IMG/VR virus record: IMGVR_UViG_3300035034_002102
Coordinates: 1 to 35,277 of that record
Length of the DNA stretch: 35,277 bases
Strand: one strand, 5' to 3'
Origin: a virus
Position 1 is the stretch's first letter. Each line of letters starts with the position of its first letter. The translations under genes were made by a program, and so were the position numbers. Shown here in pieces: positions 1 through 5,636 of this stretch. The notes under the pieces were generated by a model. That model did not search any database. It worked only from the letters and a program-made list of their open reading frames with translations, and was not told the DNA's origin.

Positions 1-49
1 GTATTTCAACAAGTATTTCAGACAAAATCAATAAATCTTCCATGTAAGT

Positions 50-93
50 GATTTTTAAAAAGAAAGACGGTGAAAATCAATTCACCGCCTTTC
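50..93 (-). terminator. Rho-independent terminator
   Basis: On the minus strand a 13-bp stem with one mismatch (arms 62-74 and 81-93, 6-nt loop) is followed by a run of six T. It lies just after the stop of the small minus-strand gene at 117..275 and fits as its terminator. Confidence 0.75.
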
Positions 94-116
94 ATAACCT
101 TATGAAAAAGAGAATT

Positions 117-275
117 CTAATTTGATAATTTGACCATTTCTTCCCGAATCTGTTTTAACCTTTTCAACCTATCTTGGAATACTTGCTCTTTGGTGCAAAA
201 GTTTTGATTCATTGCCTGAATAATTTGTTGTCGTTCGGTAATAAGTTGACCGAATCGCGTTATTGATTTGCTCAT
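117..275 (-). CDS. Small hypothetical protein (52 aa)
   Basis: This open frame starts with ATG at 275 and stops with TAG at 117-119. It begins MSKSITRFGQLITERQQ and ends EEMVKLSN. It is rich in Q, K and R and is probably mostly helical. No family is recognised. There is no Shine-Dalgarno site, which is usual for Bacteroidota. A terminator lies 24 nt past the stop and a 12-bp hairpin lies in the 5' leader at 304-356, so it looks like the last gene of a short minus-strand transcript. The coding-like composition and the terminator placement support it as real. The function is unknown. Confidence 0.6.
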   Translation of the reverse strand: MSKSITRFGQLITERQQIIQAMNQNFCTKEQVFQDRLKRLKQIREEMVKLSN

Positions 276-303
276 GTAGCTTTTACTTTGTTGTGAATAA
301 AAT

Positions 304-356
304 AAGTGCAGCGGCTACCTCCATTCGGCTCAATCCTTATCCTTGCCGCTGCACTT
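304..356 (-). other. Perfect 12-bp hairpin in leader of the 52-aa gene
   Basis: Arms 304-315 and 345-356 are perfectly complementary over 12 bp and enclose 29 nt. Read on the minus strand, the loop carries two AAGG motifs and GGAGGT, and an AT-rich stretch follows before the ATG at 275. It could be a leader regulatory structure or an attenuator. No known riboswitch is recognised. Confidence 0.5.
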
Positions 357-394
357 GTATATATCAGAAATTAATCAAAATCCTTTTTGTAAAG

Positions 395-423
395 AAAAAG
401 CGGGGAGTAGGCAACCGCTTTTT
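395..423. terminator. Bidirectional terminator-like hairpin
   Basis: A 9-bp stem (395-403 with 415-423), A-rich on one arm and T-rich on the other, with an 11-nt loop. The layout would work in either direction. Confidence 0.55.
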
Positions 424-499
424 ATTTAAGAACCTATTTTAAACTTAATTGAGAACAATTCCTTTGAATTTTTTCCCTTATTCTAAATCCTACTATTTG

Positions 500-555
500 A
501 AACGGCTTGGGAGTTGAACCCAATTTAGACCTTGCAAAATGCTTTCCTACCGTTT
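500..555 (-). ncRNA. tRNA-like element without a D-arm (element B)
   Basis: On the minus strand a 7-bp acceptor-like stem (AAACGGT with GCCGTTT, one G-T pair) encloses 25 nt and a perfect T-arm: stem TTGGG/CCCAA around the loop TTCAACT, matching the tRNA T-loop consensus. The total is 56 nt, against about 73 for a normal tRNA. The 25-nt middle cannot hold both a D-arm and an anticodon arm, and no clear anticodon stem forms, although CAAGG sits where the loop would be. It shares its layout and 3' end (GCCGTTTCAAATA) with the element at 763-818. It may be a decayed phage tRNA or a separate tRNA-like RNA. Confidence 0.5.
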
Positions 556-611
556 TCCTTTTTTTCGCTCTGCTAATTTCTCGTCATAAACGTCATGCGA
601 ACGCTTTGCCC

Positions 612-665
612 TAATAGTGTTTCATCAAGTACCTTATCTCCTTTGAGATAGAATTCACACTATTA
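612..665. other. Nested hairpin (element C)
   Basis: A 9-bp outer stem (612-620 with 657-665) encloses a 6-bp inner hairpin (635-640 with 645-650, loop CTTT on the plus strand). The 54-nt size is close to that of the two tRNA-like elements on each side, and the minus-strand inner loop region reads CAAAGGAG. There is no T-loop, so it is not called tRNA-like. The function is unknown. Confidence 0.4.
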
Positions 666-762
666 TGCAAATTAGTTTCAGTTTAAATGCGAACTACCTA
701 TTTTCTCTTTTTCAAGATGTACTGAATAAGATACTAATTCAGCATAGCGTATCGGTATTTGA

Positions 763-818
763 AACGGCATCAGGACTCGAACCCGACTTACGATGAACCT
801 TTATAACATCTTGCCGTT
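763..818 (-). ncRNA. tRNA-like element without a D-arm (element A)
   Basis: On the minus strand a perfect 7-bp acceptor-like stem (AACGGCA/TGCCGTT) encloses 25 nt and a T-arm: stem TCGGG/CCTGA around the loop TTCGAGT. The 7+25+17+7 architecture and 56-nt length are the same as at 500-555. Within the 25 nt, GATG...CATC can pair weakly around a loop containing ATAAAGG, where an anticodon arm would be. The D-arm is absent. A weaker T-arm-like motif (839-851, loop TTTGAGT on the minus strand) lies 20 bp away. Confidence 0.5.
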
Positions 819-975
819 TTCCAACGTATTTTTTTGTGCGGACTCAAACCGTAAGAACCTCGTCAGGACTTGTATTTTCAAAAATTACTGCGAAAATGTG
901 ACGGTCAGCCTCTTAATTCCAACCGCCTACAACAATCTAAAAACGCAGCAACTTTTATATTTTGATGGCTTGTTT

Positions 976-1011
976 GGAAATCAACGGATTCCTAAGAATC
1001 CGTTGATTTCC
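976..1011. other. Perfect 16-bp inverted repeat
   Basis: Arms 976-991 and 996-1011 are perfectly complementary with a 4-nt loop. It lies 33 nt past the stop of the minus-strand gene at 1045..1260. No T-run follows on either strand, so it may be an RNA 3'-end stabiliser or processing hairpin, or a protein-binding palindrome, rather than a standard terminator. Confidence 0.6.
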
Positions 1012-1044
1012 TTAACCAAATTAAACCAAATTATGATTCATAAT

Positions 1045-1260
1045 TCACACGTAAGTTGGTAATTCTTCTATTCTGTATAAATAGCCCGTTTTGCGTTGTA
1101 ATCTTTCAGGATTAACGAAAACCCAGCCTTGGTCGTAAATCCTTGCTATGTCGTCTAAGAATGATTTATCATTGCAGTATATGCAATCTCCTTCTTTTTG
1201 ATAAGCCGGTGTTGTTTCTTTGTTTGCAGTCACCTCATCTAATGCCTTTGCTAAGTTCAT
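1045..1260 (-). CDS. Small hypothetical protein (71 aa)
   Basis: The ATG is at 1260. The protein begins MNLAKALDEVTANKETTP and contains GDCIYCND, a short CxxC pair that alone would not make a zinc site, then a hydrophilic C-terminus ending IEELPTYV. No family is recognised. A terminator-like hairpin lies just upstream (1273-1311) and a strong 16-bp hairpin just downstream, so it is probably transcribed alone. The amino-acid mix is protein-like, unlike the antisense frame over it. Confidence 0.6.
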   Translation of the reverse strand: MNLAKALDEVTANKETTPAYQKEGDCIYCNDKSFLDDIARIYDQGWVFVNPERLQRKTGYLYRIEELPTYV

Positions 1261-1272
1261 TTTTTTGGTTTT

Positions 1273-1311
1273 AAAGAGTCGTCCCGATTTTATACCAGAA
1301 CGACTTTTTTA
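1273..1311. terminator. Terminator-like hairpin of the AGTCGTCCCGA family
   Basis: AGTCGT (1277-1282) pairs with ACGACT (1300-1305), with T6 following on the plus strand. The left arm begins AGTCGTCCCGA, as do the hairpins at 9732-9768 and, with one change, 30654-30687. It lies 13 bp upstream of the minus-strand gene at 1045..1260. Confidence 0.5.
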
Positions 1312-1350
1312 TTACACAATACAAAACCCTATGTCTTTGATTTTTTTAAA

Positions 1351-1382
1351 CTCGCTTCATTCACTATCACTTTTGAAGCGAG
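1351..1382. other. 9-bp hairpin in a non-coding stretch
   Basis: CTCGCTTCA (1351-1359) pairs perfectly with TGAAGCGAG (1374-1382) around a 14-nt loop. It sits in the gene-free stretch 1261-1774, where I see no convincing coding frame on either strand. Confidence 0.4.
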
Positions 1383-1626
1383 CCTTGGAAAACATTACTA
1401 AACCATTGTGCGTAAGGGCTTTCTATGACCTTTTTGCGTTCAACTAATGCGAGTTATAGATTTCAAATAAGTAGGTTATCTGTGACTTATACCATTTTGA
1501 TAGAAATGATATATGAATTGAGCTATAAACCTTACCTAAAATTGTTGCTCAAATCAGACACTTGTCCGTTTAAAATCAAATCACACTAATATCGCATAGC
1601 TTTTCCTTACCAGCTTTATGTGTCGC

Positions 1627-1694
1627 TGTATCGAAGGAATTGAACCTTTTTTAAAGCCTTTAACTTTAGATACAATCTCGCACTTTTGCGAGAT
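1627..1694 (-). ncRNA. Third tRNA-like element (element G) plus adjacent hairpin
   Basis: On the minus strand, 1674-1627 has a 6-bp acceptor-like stem (TGTATC/GATACA), a 17-nt anticodon-like arm with a perfect 5-bp stem and 7-nt loop (TAAAG, TTAAAGG, CTTTA), and a T-arm-like hairpin with loop TTCAATT. The total is only 48 nt, with no D-arm. A 7-bp hairpin (1675-1681 with 1688-1694) directly abuts it. This copy has the best anticodon-like arm of the set but the weakest T-stem. Confidence 0.4.
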
Positions 1695-1774
1695 GAAAAA
1701 ATATAGGAAGCAACTAAATCACTCCCCATCACGTCACTAAAATCACATTATTGTTAATTCAACTAATATTTATA

Positions 1775-2077
1775 TTATAAATTAGTAGCTTGCGTCTTTA
1801 CGTATTCGAGCATCATCGCTCTAAGCCGTGTATCGACCTCACTACGATACTTCTTTGCGGCTCTTTTTCCAGTTATAATCCCTGACACATAGTTAATTGG
1901 AATGTCCAATTCCAGTGCTATTCGACTGTAAAAAGAACTTACTTCCTCCTTTTTACTTACAATCTTTTTTGCAATCTCGCCCAACAAGTTCAAATCATAA
2001 CTTTCTATATCCTCAGCTGAAAGGGAATCAACATCTTCTACTGTGACTATTATCTGTTTATCTTCTGTTATTATCAT
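1775..2077 (-). CDS. Putative DNA-binding regulator (100 aa)
   Basis: The N-terminal half is acidic. The C-terminal half (about residues 50-90) reads like a helix-turn-helix: IALELDIPINYVSGIITGK followed by a basic stretch (RAAKKYR). The gene is divergent from the XRE-type gene at 2229, with the shared region 2078-2228 between them, the classic layout of a phage lysogeny switch with two opposing regulators. It may be a Cro-like or repressor-like protein. The motif assignment is by eye and the role is inferred from position. Confidence 0.6.
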   Translation of the reverse strand: MIITEDKQIIVTVEDVDSLSAEDIESYDLNLLGEIAKKIVSKKEEVSSFYSRIALELDIPINYVSGIITGKRAAKKYRSEVDTRLRAMMLEYVKTQATNL

Positions 2078-2097
2078 TTGTGTTTTGTTCTGTTACA

Positions 2098-2186
2098 ATG
2101 TATATAATGTATCTTTGGTAAAATGATGAAACAAATGTATAATAATAAAACTAAAAAACAAACTAAATTAGTTTAATTATTAGTTT
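2098..2186. promoter_or_regulatory. Divergent operator/promoter region of the lysogeny switch
   Basis: Four half-sites form one symmetric array: AAACTA at 2148-2153 and 2160-2165, then TAGTTT at 2169-2174 and 2181-2186. Each pair is spaced 12 bp apart and the whole is symmetric about 2167. Closer to the minus-strand gene are three direct ATGTAT repeats (2098-2103, 2107-2112, 2135-2140). The region separates two divergent DNA-binding genes, so these are likely operators. Exact promoter elements could not be fixed. Confidence 0.6.
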
Positions 2187-2228
2187 AAAAATATAATTTT
2201 TATTATGTCTATATATAACTTGTTGATT

Positions 2229-2630
2229 ATGAATAGCAAACTAAATGTTGTTAATCAAGGTTTTTTGCTGAAAAAGATTAGAAAAGAACTTGATTTATCA
2301 GGAAATGACTTTGCCGAACCCTTGGGGTTTACAGGCGCGTACCAATATAATTTGGAAAAAGCGGCGAAAATTCCTAAGAAAATCGTAAAAAAAGTCGTAG
2401 AGATTTTTCAAATAAATGGTAATTATCTTGAAACTGGCGAGGGCGAAATGTTTCAAAAAAAGGAGGGGGAGGGAGAACCTCAAATAATAATTGAAGGCGA
2501 CTTAAAAGAGGATTACAAACAGATTCTTTTGGAGGCGAAGAAACAAACGAAACTGTTGGAGCAACAAAACGAATTATTTAAGCAGTTTTTAGAACATCAA
2601 AATCGTGATAAATATGAAAAATCGCATTAA
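2229..2630 (+). CDS. XRE-family phage repressor candidate
   Basis: The 133-aa product has an N-terminal helix-turn-helix of the Cro/C1 (XRE) type, with FLLKKIRKELDLSGNDFAE followed by a recognition-helix region. A C-terminal segment rich in Q, K and E (EAKKQTKLLEQQNELFKQF) is a likely coiled coil for oligomerisation. ATG 2229 is chosen because the domain starts soon after it; an in-frame ATG at 2205 would add eight residues. The gene faces the symmetric operator at 2148-2186 and overlaps the start of the lipoprotein gene, so the two are probably co-transcribed in the lysogen. There is no LexA-like protease domain, so induction would need another signal. Confidence 0.7.
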   Translation: MNSKLNVVNQGFLLKKIRKELDLSGNDFAEPLGFTGAYQYNLEKAAKIPKKIVKKVVEIFQINGNYLETGEGEMFQKKEGEGEPQIIIEGDLKEDYKQILLEAKKQTKLLEQQNELFKQFLEHQNRDKYEKSH

Positions 2631-2826
2631 TAATCGCATTAAAATCATTGTGATTTTAGTATTATTTTTTCAAAACTGTGTCAGCAAAAACGAGAGTGCA
2701 GGTAGGCGTTTTGACAAGCTGGGCGACGAAGCACCGCACATGGATGCTTATGATGATTTGATTATTAATAATTTAAAAGCTAAAAACGAATATTTTGATA
2801 GCTTAAACGAGGTCAAACAGCACTAA
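2614..2826 (+). CDS. Small predicted lipoprotein, possible superinfection-exclusion factor
   Basis: The 70-aa product begins MKNRINNRIK, then has a hydrophobic helix ending LFFQNC, a plausible though non-standard lipobox. A short, charged mature part follows. The start overlaps the repressor gene by 17 nt (ATG 2614; an in-frame ATG at 2605 is also possible), so it is likely expressed from the prophage. Small lipoproteins in this position often block superinfection or alter the host surface in other phages. That role here is inference from context only. Confidence 0.55.
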   Translation: MKNRINNRIKIIVILVLFFQNCVSKNESAGRRFDKLGDEAPHMDAYDDLIINNLKAKNEYFDSLNEVKQH

Positions 2827-2830
2827 AAGT

Positions 2831-3028
2831 GTGTCAGTTTGATGTCAATACAGTGTCACTTAATGCAAGTTAAGTGATTTGAAAGCCTTAAAAATGGATT
2901 TTAGGTGTGGAATAGCTGTTTTTTTAGCTGTTTTTAGGGGTGTTTAGAATCCCTCTTCCTCCGCAAAGTGGCAAAAAGTGTTTATATAAACGCTTTACAG
3001 GAAAACAGTAAGAAAAACGGTGTCACTT
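2831..3028 (+). other. Putative attP region
   Basis: Directly upstream of the integrase, 2947-2964 reads GAATCCCTCTTCCTCCGC. This matches the expected 3' end of a tRNA-Ser gene: T-loop end, TTCCTCC acceptor strand and G discriminator. Around it are candidate integrase sites: the direct repeat GTGTCACTT (2853-2861 and 3020-3028), the inverted pair CACTTAA/TTAAGTG (2857-2863, 2870-2876), and an almost perfect 22-bp palindrome at 2975-2996 centred on TATA. The tRNA identity is inferred from sequence form, as the host attB is not in the window. Confidence 0.5.
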
Positions 3029-3078
3029 GCGTGATGCCTTTTTTTTTGTCCGCTGCTTAAAATCTTTATTCTAATATC

Positions 3079-4242
3079 ATGAGAAATCTATTAAAATATC
3101 GTCCTTGTGAGCTGGTGCAAGGCAAAAAAAGATGGTATATTAAGTACTATCAAACTAATCCGAAAACAGGGAAATGTGAGCGGCAAAGGGAAACGCATAG
3201 CATTAATCGAATTAAATCTTTGAGTGATCGCCGAGCGATTGCTTTTGATTTGATGTTATTGATTAATGAACGACTTGCAGATGGTTATCCATTTGGGGAC
3301 CATTATGGCGAAAACATCGAAACATTACGATTGAAATTGACGAATATATTAGATTCAATTGAATTTGCTTTGCAACTCAAGCTAAGTGAATTTGATAATG
3401 ATGATTCAAAAAAAGGCTACAACAATAAGGTAGCCGTTTTTAAAAATTGGATAATCGAGCGAGAATATCACGAGCTTCAAATTAAAGATTTTGAAGTTTT
3501 GCAGGTTCGAGAATTTCTAAATTATTTGTTGCAGGTTCGCAAATTAGCAGCTGTCACTTATAATTCTTACATCGTGCATTTGCGTCAGATTTTTAAAATA
3601 CTTGAGGAACAGTTCTATGTTTCCGAAAATCCATTTTTAGGGCATCGTTATTTGAAAGAAAAGCCAACCAAAATCCGTCTGCGATTTAAAGAAAATCCTC
3701 GAAAACGGTTTATTGAAATACTAAAACAGGCGGGCGAAACTTGGCTATTGTTAGCAATCGTTTTGCAATATTATTGTTTTGTTCGTCCAAAGCAGTTGCG
3801 ATTGCTGAAAGTTTCCGATATTGATTTTCAAAAATGGACGATAGAGCCGCCAGTTACTACGAACAAAAGTGCGAAAGAATTGAATTTAGTTATCCCTAAA
3901 GTTGCGCGAGATTATTTGCCAATTTTGCTCAGAAGTAGCAACCAAAATCTTTTTTTATTTAGCAATTTGCAGGAAGGGCCAGGAAGCACGCAAATTGGCA
4001 AAAGTGTGATGTATAGACGACATCAAAAGTATTTAAAAGTTTTGAAAGCGGAAGGTCACAATATTGATGGGCTTACTTTTTATAGCTGGAAAGATACAGG
4101 CGGTCACGATATGACTTACAAAAATTCAAATATTTCGATTTTTGATGTTCAAGATAGAATGAATCATTCGAGTCCAAAAACGACAAAACGTTACGTTGCG
4201 AGTAATGATAGTAGTGCAGATTTTATTCACAATGAGATTTGA
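3079..4242 (+). CDS. int: Tyrosine recombinase / phage integrase
   Basis: This 387-aa protein has the layout of Bacteroidota phage and ICE integrases: an N-terminal arm-binding region, a SAM-like core-binding domain (about 105-190) and a C-terminal catalytic domain. Visible catalytic positions are R236 (in YCFVRPKQL), H363 (in DRMNHSS) and the nucleophile Y372 (in TKRYV). The usual HxxR box appears as WKDTGG (337-342), so its histidine and arginine are replaced, as this clade often tolerates in part. It would integrate the phage at the site partly copied in the upstream attP-like region. It is read away from the repressor block, with its own leader. Confidence 0.9.
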   Translation: MRNLLKYRPCELVQGKKRWYIKYYQTNPKTGKCERQRETHSINRIKSLSDRRAIAFDLMLLINERLADGYPFGDHYGENIETLRLKLTNILDSIEFALQLKLSEFDNDDSKKGYNNKVAVFKNWIIEREYHELQIKDFEVLQVREFLNYLLQVRKLAAVTYNSYIVHLRQIFKILEEQFYVSENPFLGHRYLKEKPTKIRLRFKENPRKRFIEILKQAGETWLLLAIVLQYYCFVRPKQLRLLKVSDIDFQKWTIEPPVTTNKSAKELNLVIPKVARDYLPILLRSSNQNLFLFSNLQEGPGSTQIGKSVMYRRHQKYLKVLKAEGHNIDGLTFYSWKDTGGHDMTYKNSNISIFDVQDRMNHSSPKTTKRYVASNDSSADFIHNEI

Positions 4243-4358
4243 AGTTGTGCACTTTCTGCACAAGTTTGTAACGGTAAGCGTTTTTTATATAATTTAACCT
4301 TATTATTGTATGTTTTGATATATAATTTTTGGATATAGTTGTGTTTTTTGAAATTATC

Positions 4359-4421
4359 ATTCCGAGGTGTCGCTCGGAATGAAAAGCAGTTGTTAAGTAA
4401 TCCTTTACAACTGCTTTTTTT
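4359..4421 (+). terminator. Hairpin plus terminator after int
   Basis: An 8-bp hairpin (4359-4366 with 4373-4380) is followed by a 12-bp stem (4382-4393 with 4407-4418) running into a T-rich tract. It closes the integrase transcript and isolates the next four genes. Apart from this, 4243-4509 shows no gene. Confidence 0.8.
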
Positions 4422-4509
4422 ATGCTCTGAATTATCGCAAAACTAATAAATATTAATAATAATTATCTCAATACTTGATTTATTAAATAACTTATTACAT
4501 ATTTGCTGT

Positions 4510-4743
4510 ATGAAAGATATAGAGATACTAAAAGATGATTTAAACATTAACAATGTCGAAGCGACACTACTTTATTCGTTGCTTTATCTTAATGAAAGAC
4601 CAGATATGATTTTCGAGGAAGCAGCTCGGGAATTTGAAAAAATGGGATTAATTTCTGTTTATGCAATCATTGATAAAAAACTCTATATCAATAACACACC
4701 TGAGCTTTACATTTATGCAGGTGTGCCGAATCTGAATGAATAA
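4510..4743 (+). CDS. Hypothetical protein, first gene of cargo cassette (77 aa)
   Basis: A small acidic protein starting MKDIEILKDDLNINNVEATL and ending in a hydrophobic, tyrosine-rich strand-like part (LYIYAGVPNLNE). No family is recognised. It starts the four-gene plus-strand cassette that lies between the integrase terminator and the terminator at 6511, so it may be expressed from the prophage independently of the lytic genes. Confidence 0.55.
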   Translation: MKDIEILKDDLNINNVEATLLYSLLYLNERPDMIFEEAAREFEKMGLISVYAIIDKKLYINNTPELYIYAGVPNLNE

Positions 4744-4762
4744 AAAAATTTATCTAAACTAT

Positions 4763-4794
4763 CTCAAAAGCTGTTTTATTAAATAGTTTTTGAG
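4763..4794 (+). other. Intergenic hairpin
   Basis: CTCAAAAGCT (4763-4772) pairs with AGTTTTTGAG (4785-4794) with one G-T pair around a 12-nt AT-rich loop. It sits between the first and second cassette genes. It may be a weak terminator or a processing site. Confidence 0.35.
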
Positions 4795-4824
4795 GTGCAA
4801 AAATTAAAAAAATGGCTGTAATTA

Positions 4825-5073
4825 ATGCGAACATTTCACTCGTTTAGTGAAGCGAAAAAGAAAATGAATGATTTAGGGTTTAATTCTAAATATGTAACAA
4901 TTGGTTTTGCCGATGTTATTTTAAAAAAAGAAAATAATCGTACAGATGATGACGGTTACGAAAAGGAAAATTACGATACTTGGTGGACGATTACATTGAC
5001 ATCATCTTATCATGTCCAACAAACTTTACAAGAAATGTATGAAACAAATGGGGATGAATGGCAAAAAAACTAA
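4825..5073 (+). CDS. Hypothetical protein of cargo cassette (82 aa)
   Basis: The ATG is at 4825. It has a basic, helical N-terminus (FSEAKKKMNDLGF) and an acidic middle (NRTDDDGYEKENYD) followed by TWWTITLTSSYHV, which looks like beta strands. No family is recognised. Its stop lies 4 nt before the next ATG (5078), so the two are probably translated together. Confidence 0.55.
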   Translation: MRTFHSFSEAKKKMNDLGFNSKYVTIGFADVILKKENNRTDDDGYEKENYDTWWTITLTSSYHVQQTLQEMYETNGDEWQKN

Positions 5074-5077
5074 ATGA

Positions 5078-5626
5078 ATGAAAACTAAGAAAACATATCC
5101 GTTCAGCGAGAAAGAAGCTGAACGGATTCAAAAAAGGTTTGGTTTGTCTAATCGGCAAATCGCAAAATGGCGTTTCCGAAATAGCTTTCCAAAAAAACTT
5201 TATGAGGGAACTTATAACCTCGAAAAGATTGCAATTTCTGAAAGTGAAAAATTGAAAGTTTTGAAAATATGCGACTTATTAAGTAAGTCACATTGGGATT
5301 GTATCAGCGATTTTAAGCTATATGCAATCGAAAAGAACGAAAGCAACATGTATGAACATGAGTTGATTTCTTTTAAACGAGAGTTGACGAATTTGACGAA
5401 CGAACTGAAACAATATAGGATTACAAAAAACGCAAAACACTTGAAATCTTTTCTTGAAAATAAAAGAGTTCAACACATGAAATTCTTTTATTATCAAAAC
5501 ACTTTCAGTAAGTTTCATTCACAATTGATTTATGAAGCAATCTTAAATCAATCTAAAATATTAGAAGATTACAAAGAAGCAATATCAATGATGATTGATA
5601 TTAGACTCGAATTTTTTACTTTTTAA
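5078..5626 (+). CDS. Hypothetical protein with possible N-terminal HTH (182 aa)
   Basis: Residues 10-40 (EKEAERIQKRFGLSNRQIAK then a basic WRFRNSFPKK) resemble a helix-turn-helix, so DNA binding is possible. The rest is long and helical, with coiled-coil character around ELTNLTNELKQYRITKN. It starts 4 nt after the previous gene and ends 10 nt before the MYG1-like gene, an arrangement that suggests one operon. It could be the regulator or the targeting partner of the cassette. No known family is recognised. Confidence 0.55.
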   Translation: MKTKKTYPFSEKEAERIQKRFGLSNRQIAKWRFRNSFPKKLYEGTYNLEKIAISESEKLKVLKICDLLSKSHWDCISDFKLYAIEKNESNMYEHELISFKRELTNLTNELKQYRITKNAKHLKSFLENKRVQHMKFFYYQNTFSKFHSQLIYEAILNQSKILEDYKEAISMMIDIRLEFFTF

Positions 5627-5636
5627 ATAACACGAC

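Noticed and set aside
1-43. Start of a minus-strand gene (MEDLLILSEILVEI)
   Set aside because: Only 14 codons are visible, too few for a call. If the ends join as a circle, the frame stops after one more codon.
304-356. Integron attC site
   Set aside because: The outer arms are perfectly paired with no bulges, and the conserved R-box pattern is absent. There is no integron integrase or cassette.
793-1062. 89-codon plus-strand open frame
   Set aside because: It crosses the tRNA-like element at 763-818, the 839-851 T-arm motif and the 16-bp inverted repeat, and overlaps the end of the better-supported minus-strand gene. Its composition is not protein-like.
1220-1447. 75-codon plus-strand open frame
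   Set aside because: It runs through a terminator-like hairpin and a 9-bp hairpin. It is rich in F and S as expected from antisense AT-rich DNA.
4510-5073. Toxin-antitoxin pair in the cassette
   Set aside because: The two small proteins show no toxin fold or antitoxin HTH that I can recognise.
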